From assembly GCA_041687675.1 (NCBI GenBank), contig JAWLBM010000046.1, positions 1 through 38,498 of the forward strand: 38,498 nt of DNA, written 5' to 3'. Made by a program: the position numbers and the translations under genes. Positions 35,961-38,498 of the stretch are shown in pieces (position 1 is the first letter of the stretch; each line of letters begins with the position of its first letter). The notes beneath the pieces are model-generated. The model made no database searches and was not told where the DNA came from. It was given only the letters and a program-made list of their open reading frames with translations. Origin of the DNA: JAWLBM01 sp041687675 (GTDB taxonomy: Bacteria > Pseudomonadota > Alphaproteobacteria > Rhizobiales > Pleomorphomonadaceae).

Positions 35961-38168
35961 ATGCAGATCCTTGACTGGCACCGGGAGGCGGCCCGGCAGC
36001 TCTGGACGCGCACGCGACCGGCGCTCGCGGCGCCCTTCGCCGACCCGTCCCGATTCGCCCTGTTCGAGGCGCGGGTCGAGCGGCACGGGCCGCGCCTCGT
36101 CGCCTGCCTGCATGGCCTCTACGGCTGGTGCTGGGACTTCTACCACCACCTCGAGCGCACGCTCGTCGTCGCGGCGGAGGCGGCGGCGGCAAGGCCGGAC
36201 GACCTCGCCGCCCTTGATGCCGCGAGCGAGTCCGGGCCCGCCTGGTTCGCCGACCACCGGGTGGTCGGCGGGGTCTGCTACGTCGACCGCTTCGCCGGCA
36301 CCCTCGAGGGCGTGCGCCGGCAGATCCCCTATCTTCGCGACCTCGGCCTCAGTTATCTCCACCTGATGCCGCTGTTCGCCGGGCCGGATCCGGAGAACGA
36401 CGGCGGCTACGCCGTCAGCGACTACCGCCGGATCGACCCGCGCCTCGGCTCCATGGAGGACCTCGCCGCGCTCGCCCGCGACCTGAGGGCGGAGGGGATC
36501 CGCCTCGTCCTCGACTTCATCCTCAACCACACCTCCGACGAGCATGCCTGGGCCGAGGCGGCGAAGGCCGGGGACGCGGAGAAGCAGGCCTTCTACTGGA
36601 TGTTCGACGACCGGCGCACGCCGGACCGCCTCCAGCCGCACCTCAGGGCGATCTTCCCCGAACGCGGCGGCGACAGCTTCACCTTCCGCCCGGATGTCCC
36701 CGGCCCGCACGGCGGCAAGTGGGTCTGGACGACCTTCTACACCTTCCAGTGGGACCTTAACTACCGCAATCCCGCCGTTCTCGCCGCCATGGCCGGCGAG
36801 ATGCTGTTCCTCGCCAACCAGGGGGTGGACGTGCTCCGGCTCGACGCCGTGCCGTTCCTCTGGAAGGAGCCCGGCACCAACTGCGAGAACCGGCCGGAGG
36901 CGCATACCGTGATCGAGGCGCTGAACGCGATCGCGGCCATCGCGGCCCCCGCCCTCGTCTTCAAGTCGGAGGCGATCGTGCATCCGGACGAGGTGGTGCG
37001 CTTCGTCTCGCCGGAGGAGTGCCGGCTCTCCTACAACCCGCTGGTGATGGCGCTGTCATGGGAGGCGCTCGCCACCACGCGGGTGGTGATGCTGCGCGAC
37101 GCCCTTGCCCGCCGGAACGCGCTGCCGGGCGGGACCGCCTGGATCAACTACCTGCGCTGCCACGACGACATCGGCTGGGGCTTTGCCGACGAGGACGCCA
37201 CCCGGCTCGGCATCGACCCGGCGGCCCACCGCGACTTCCTCAACGCCTTCTACACCGGCCGCTTTCCGTTCTCCTTCGCCGCCGGCCTGCCGTTCCAGGA
37301 GAACCCCGAGACCGGCGACTGCCGGGTCTGCGGCACCCTCGCCGCGCTCGCCGGGCTCGACCGGGCCAGGGCGGACGCGGACCCGCTCGCCATGGACCTC
37401 GCCGTCCGGCGCATCCTGATGCTGAACGGGGTGATGATGACTCTGCCGGGCGTGCCGCTGATCTACCTCGGCGACGAACTCGCCCAGGCCAACGACCTCG
37501 GCTACCGCGACGTGCCCGCCCACGCGGCCGATGCGCGCTGGGTGCACCGGCCCGTGTTCCCGCGCGAGCGCGTCGACGCCGAGGACGACGGCCCGGAGAG
37601 CCGGGTCCGCGACGGCATGCGCGCGCTGATCGCGCTCCGGCAGGCGACGGCGGCCCTCGGCGGCGCGGACCTTGCGGTGATCGAGACCGGCAACCCCCAC
37701 GTCCTCGCCTTCCGCCGCGGCACGCCCTCGGACCCGCGGGTGATCGTCGCCAACTTCTCGCCGCTGTCGCAACCGGTCGCGGATGGCGGCCTCTTCGCAG
37801 GGCTCGCGGCCGATGCGGCCCGCGACGGGCTCGGCGGGGCGCTGGTCGCCCGCACCGGCACGCTCCGGCTGGAGCCCTACGGCTTCCTCTGCCTGGCGCC
37901 GGCGTGTTTGCGCGGAGAGGGGTCGCCGGGCGTCAGGTCGGACGGCAGACCCGGACGCTGTCGCCGCCGAACTCGTATCGCTCGCAGGCAAAGCCGTCCC
38001 CCGCTTCGCCGGCCGCCGGTGGCGGCAGGATCCGCCCTGGCTCGGCCGGGCCGGAGGCCGGTTCGGACCGCGTTGCGGCCGGCGCGGGCTCGATCTCCGG
38101 CGGCGGCCCGACCGGCACCGTTTCCTCGGCGACGTCGCGGATCCCCGGTTCGACGGGGTAGCCGGTGA
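35961..38168 (+). CDS. Amylosucrase (GH13 subfamily 4) with an unusual C-terminal tail
   Basis: Transfers glucose from sucrose to an alpha-1,4-glucan, releasing fructose. The first 648 residues match amylosucrases along their length: LSYLHLMPLF, ENDGGYAVSDYRRIDP, nucleophile Asp295 in DVLRLDAVPFLWKE, acid/base Glu337 in FKSEAIVHP, and Asp402 in LRCHDDIGWGFADEDA. The domain naturally ends at GFLCLAPA (37904). The frame then runs 87 more codons, rich in Arg, Pro and Ala with weak third-position GC, across the antisense gene at 37933-38295. The true stop seems lost or shifted. ATG 35961 was chosen for its standard N-terminus; 35928 is an alternative. No sucrose uptake gene is nearby. Confidence 0.9.
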   Translation: MQILDWHREAARQLWTRTRPALAAPFADPSRFALFEARVERHGPRLVACLHGLYGWCWDFYHHLERTLVVAAEAAAARPDDLAALDAASESGPAWFADHRVVGGVCYVDRFAGTLEGVRRQIPYLRDLGLSYLHLMPLFAGPDPENDGGYAVSDYRRIDPRLGSMEDLAALARDLRAEGIRLVLDFILNHTSDEHAWAEAAKAGDAEKQAFYWMFDDRRTPDRLQPHLRAIFPERGGDSFTFRPDVPGPHGGKWVWTTFYTFQWDLNYRNPAVLAAMAGEMLFLANQGVDVLRLDAVPFLWKEPGTNCENRPEAHTVIEALNAIAAIAAPALVFKSEAIVHPDEVVRFVSPEECRLSYNPLVMALSWEALATTRVVMLRDALARRNALPGGTAWINYLRCHDDIGWGFADEDATRLGIDPAAHRDFLNAFYTGRFPFSFAAGLPFQENPETGDCRVCGTLAALAGLDRARADADPLAMDLAVRRILMLNGVMMTLPGVPLIYLGDELAQANDLGYRDVPAHAADARWVHRPVFPRERVDAEDDGPESRVRDGMRALIALRQATAALGGADLAVIETGNPHVLAFRRGTPSDPRVIVANFSPLSQPVADGGLFAGLAADAARDGLGGALVARTGTLRLEPYGFLCLAPACLRGEGSPGVRSDGRPGRCRRRTRIARRQSRPPLRRPPVAAGSALARPGRRPVRTALRPARARSPAAARPAPFPRRRRGSPVRRGSR

Positions 38169-38295
38169 AGCCGGCGATCTGGTCGGTCTCGCCGGTCCCG
38201 CTCTCGCCACCCGGCACGAGCAGGAGGTGAAGGGCGACGAGCGTGCAGACGATCAGGAAGAAGCCTTCCGCGACGACAGAAAAGATCTTGCGCAT
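37933..38295 (-). CDS. Small membrane-anchored protein of unknown function
   Basis: A 120-residue product with one N-terminal hydrophobic helix (about 10-27, GFFLIVCTLVALHLLLVP), a proline- and glutamate-rich middle, and a conserved-looking end with two cysteines (FACERYEFGGDSVRVCRP). The start at 38295 is well supported: GGGAGGAGG lies six bases before the ATG. Codons show strong third-position GC, unlike the opposite-strand frame, so this is the more likely native gene where the two overlap. It could be an inner-membrane protein with a short periplasmic tail. No family was recognised. Confidence 0.78.
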   Translation of the reverse strand: MRKIFSVVAEGFFLIVCTLVALHLLLVPGGESGTGETDQIAGFTGYPVEPGIRDVAEETVPVGPPPEIEPAPAATRSEPASGPAEPGRILPPPAAGEAGDGFACERYEFGGDSVRVCRPT

Positions 38296-38449
38296 TGCAT
38301 GCCTCCTCCCCCGCCGTCGCGTGTCCTGCCTCCCGCAGACAACCCCTTCCCGCCGCAGCCGGTTCCCCCTCGAGCCGGCCGGTGTCAACCATCGCGGCGA
38401 GGCGGCGCGGACCTGCAGCCTCAGGGCTCCGAAGCCAAGTTTGTTGGCT

Positions 38450-38498
38450 GAGGGGGTCTCCCCCTCAACCGCCCCTTCGGGGCACCTTCTCCCCCAAG
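38450..38498. repeat. Consecutive short hairpins at the right edge
   Basis: TGAGGGG (38450-38456) pairs with CCCCTCA (38461-38467). GCCCC-TTC-GGGGC follows at 38471-38483. Then ACCTTCTCCCCC (38484-38495) repeats the arm sequence of the palindromes at 152-264; its partner arm would lie beyond the window. From 38296 to 38449 nothing else was seen. Confidence 0.6.

Overview
The window is GC-rich (about 70 percent) chromosomal DNA from an alphaproteobacterium, most likely of the Hyphomicrobiales (Rhizobiales) type. This rests on several gene orders and families typical of that group: pcm-like / tolC / popZ / valS, MFS transporter / rpmG, mrcA / prfB, a PopZ (DUF2497) protein, a DUF455 ferritin-like protein and a DUF3971 AsmA-like protein. 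Species cannot be named from the sequence. No tRNA, rRNA, CRISPR array, transposase or prophage gene was seen.

Layout. 1-352: a possible end of an unidentified reading frame, followed by palindromic and tandem repeats. 353-6347 (minus strand): pcm-like methyltransferase, tolC, popZ, valS. 6565-10420 (plus): a soluble PAS/GAF histidine kinase, an MFS transporter and ribosomal protein L33. 10421-11175: a non-coding gap with two convergent terminators, several hairpins and an AT-rich patch. 11176-16894: anmK (minus), tyrS (plus) and a large AsmA/YhdP-like envelope protein (minus). 17042-21614 (plus): a single-cysteine Bcp peroxiredoxin, a DUF455 protein, an M23 LytM peptidase and a PAS-GGDEF-EAL protein. 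21642-25401 (minus): prfB with a programmed +1 frameshift, and penicillin-binding protein 1A. 25817-31340: a small zinc-ribbon protein, an LLM flavin monooxygenase and a sugar-acid group (IdnD-like dehydrogenase, UxuB-like reductase, UxuA). 31401-35764 (minus): AI-2E-type permease, a sodium/calcium-exchanger-family protein with an altered first alpha repeat, an M48 metalloprotease lipoprotein and an enolase-superfamily acid-sugar dehydratase. 35961-38168 (plus): amylosucrase, whose reading frame runs antisense into a small membrane-anchored protein gene (37933-38295, minus). The right edge carries short hairpins with a motif also present at the left edge.

How the genes fit together. The left and middle parts are housekeeping: translation (valS, tyrS, rpmG, prfB), cell wall and envelope (PBP1A, LytM peptidase, AnmK recycling, TolC, AsmA-like) and polarity (PopZ). 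The right third is accessory carbon metabolism. The most coherent proposal is that the IdnD-like dehydrogenase, UxuB and UxuA convert L-gulonate through D-fructuronate and D-mannonate to 2-keto-3-deoxy-D-gluconate, with a second, enolase-type dehydratase nearby. No strong case for a wholly new system was found. The best leads are this sugar-acid module, the amylosucrase tail fused over an antisense gene, the asymmetric antiporter and the structured gap beside rpmG.
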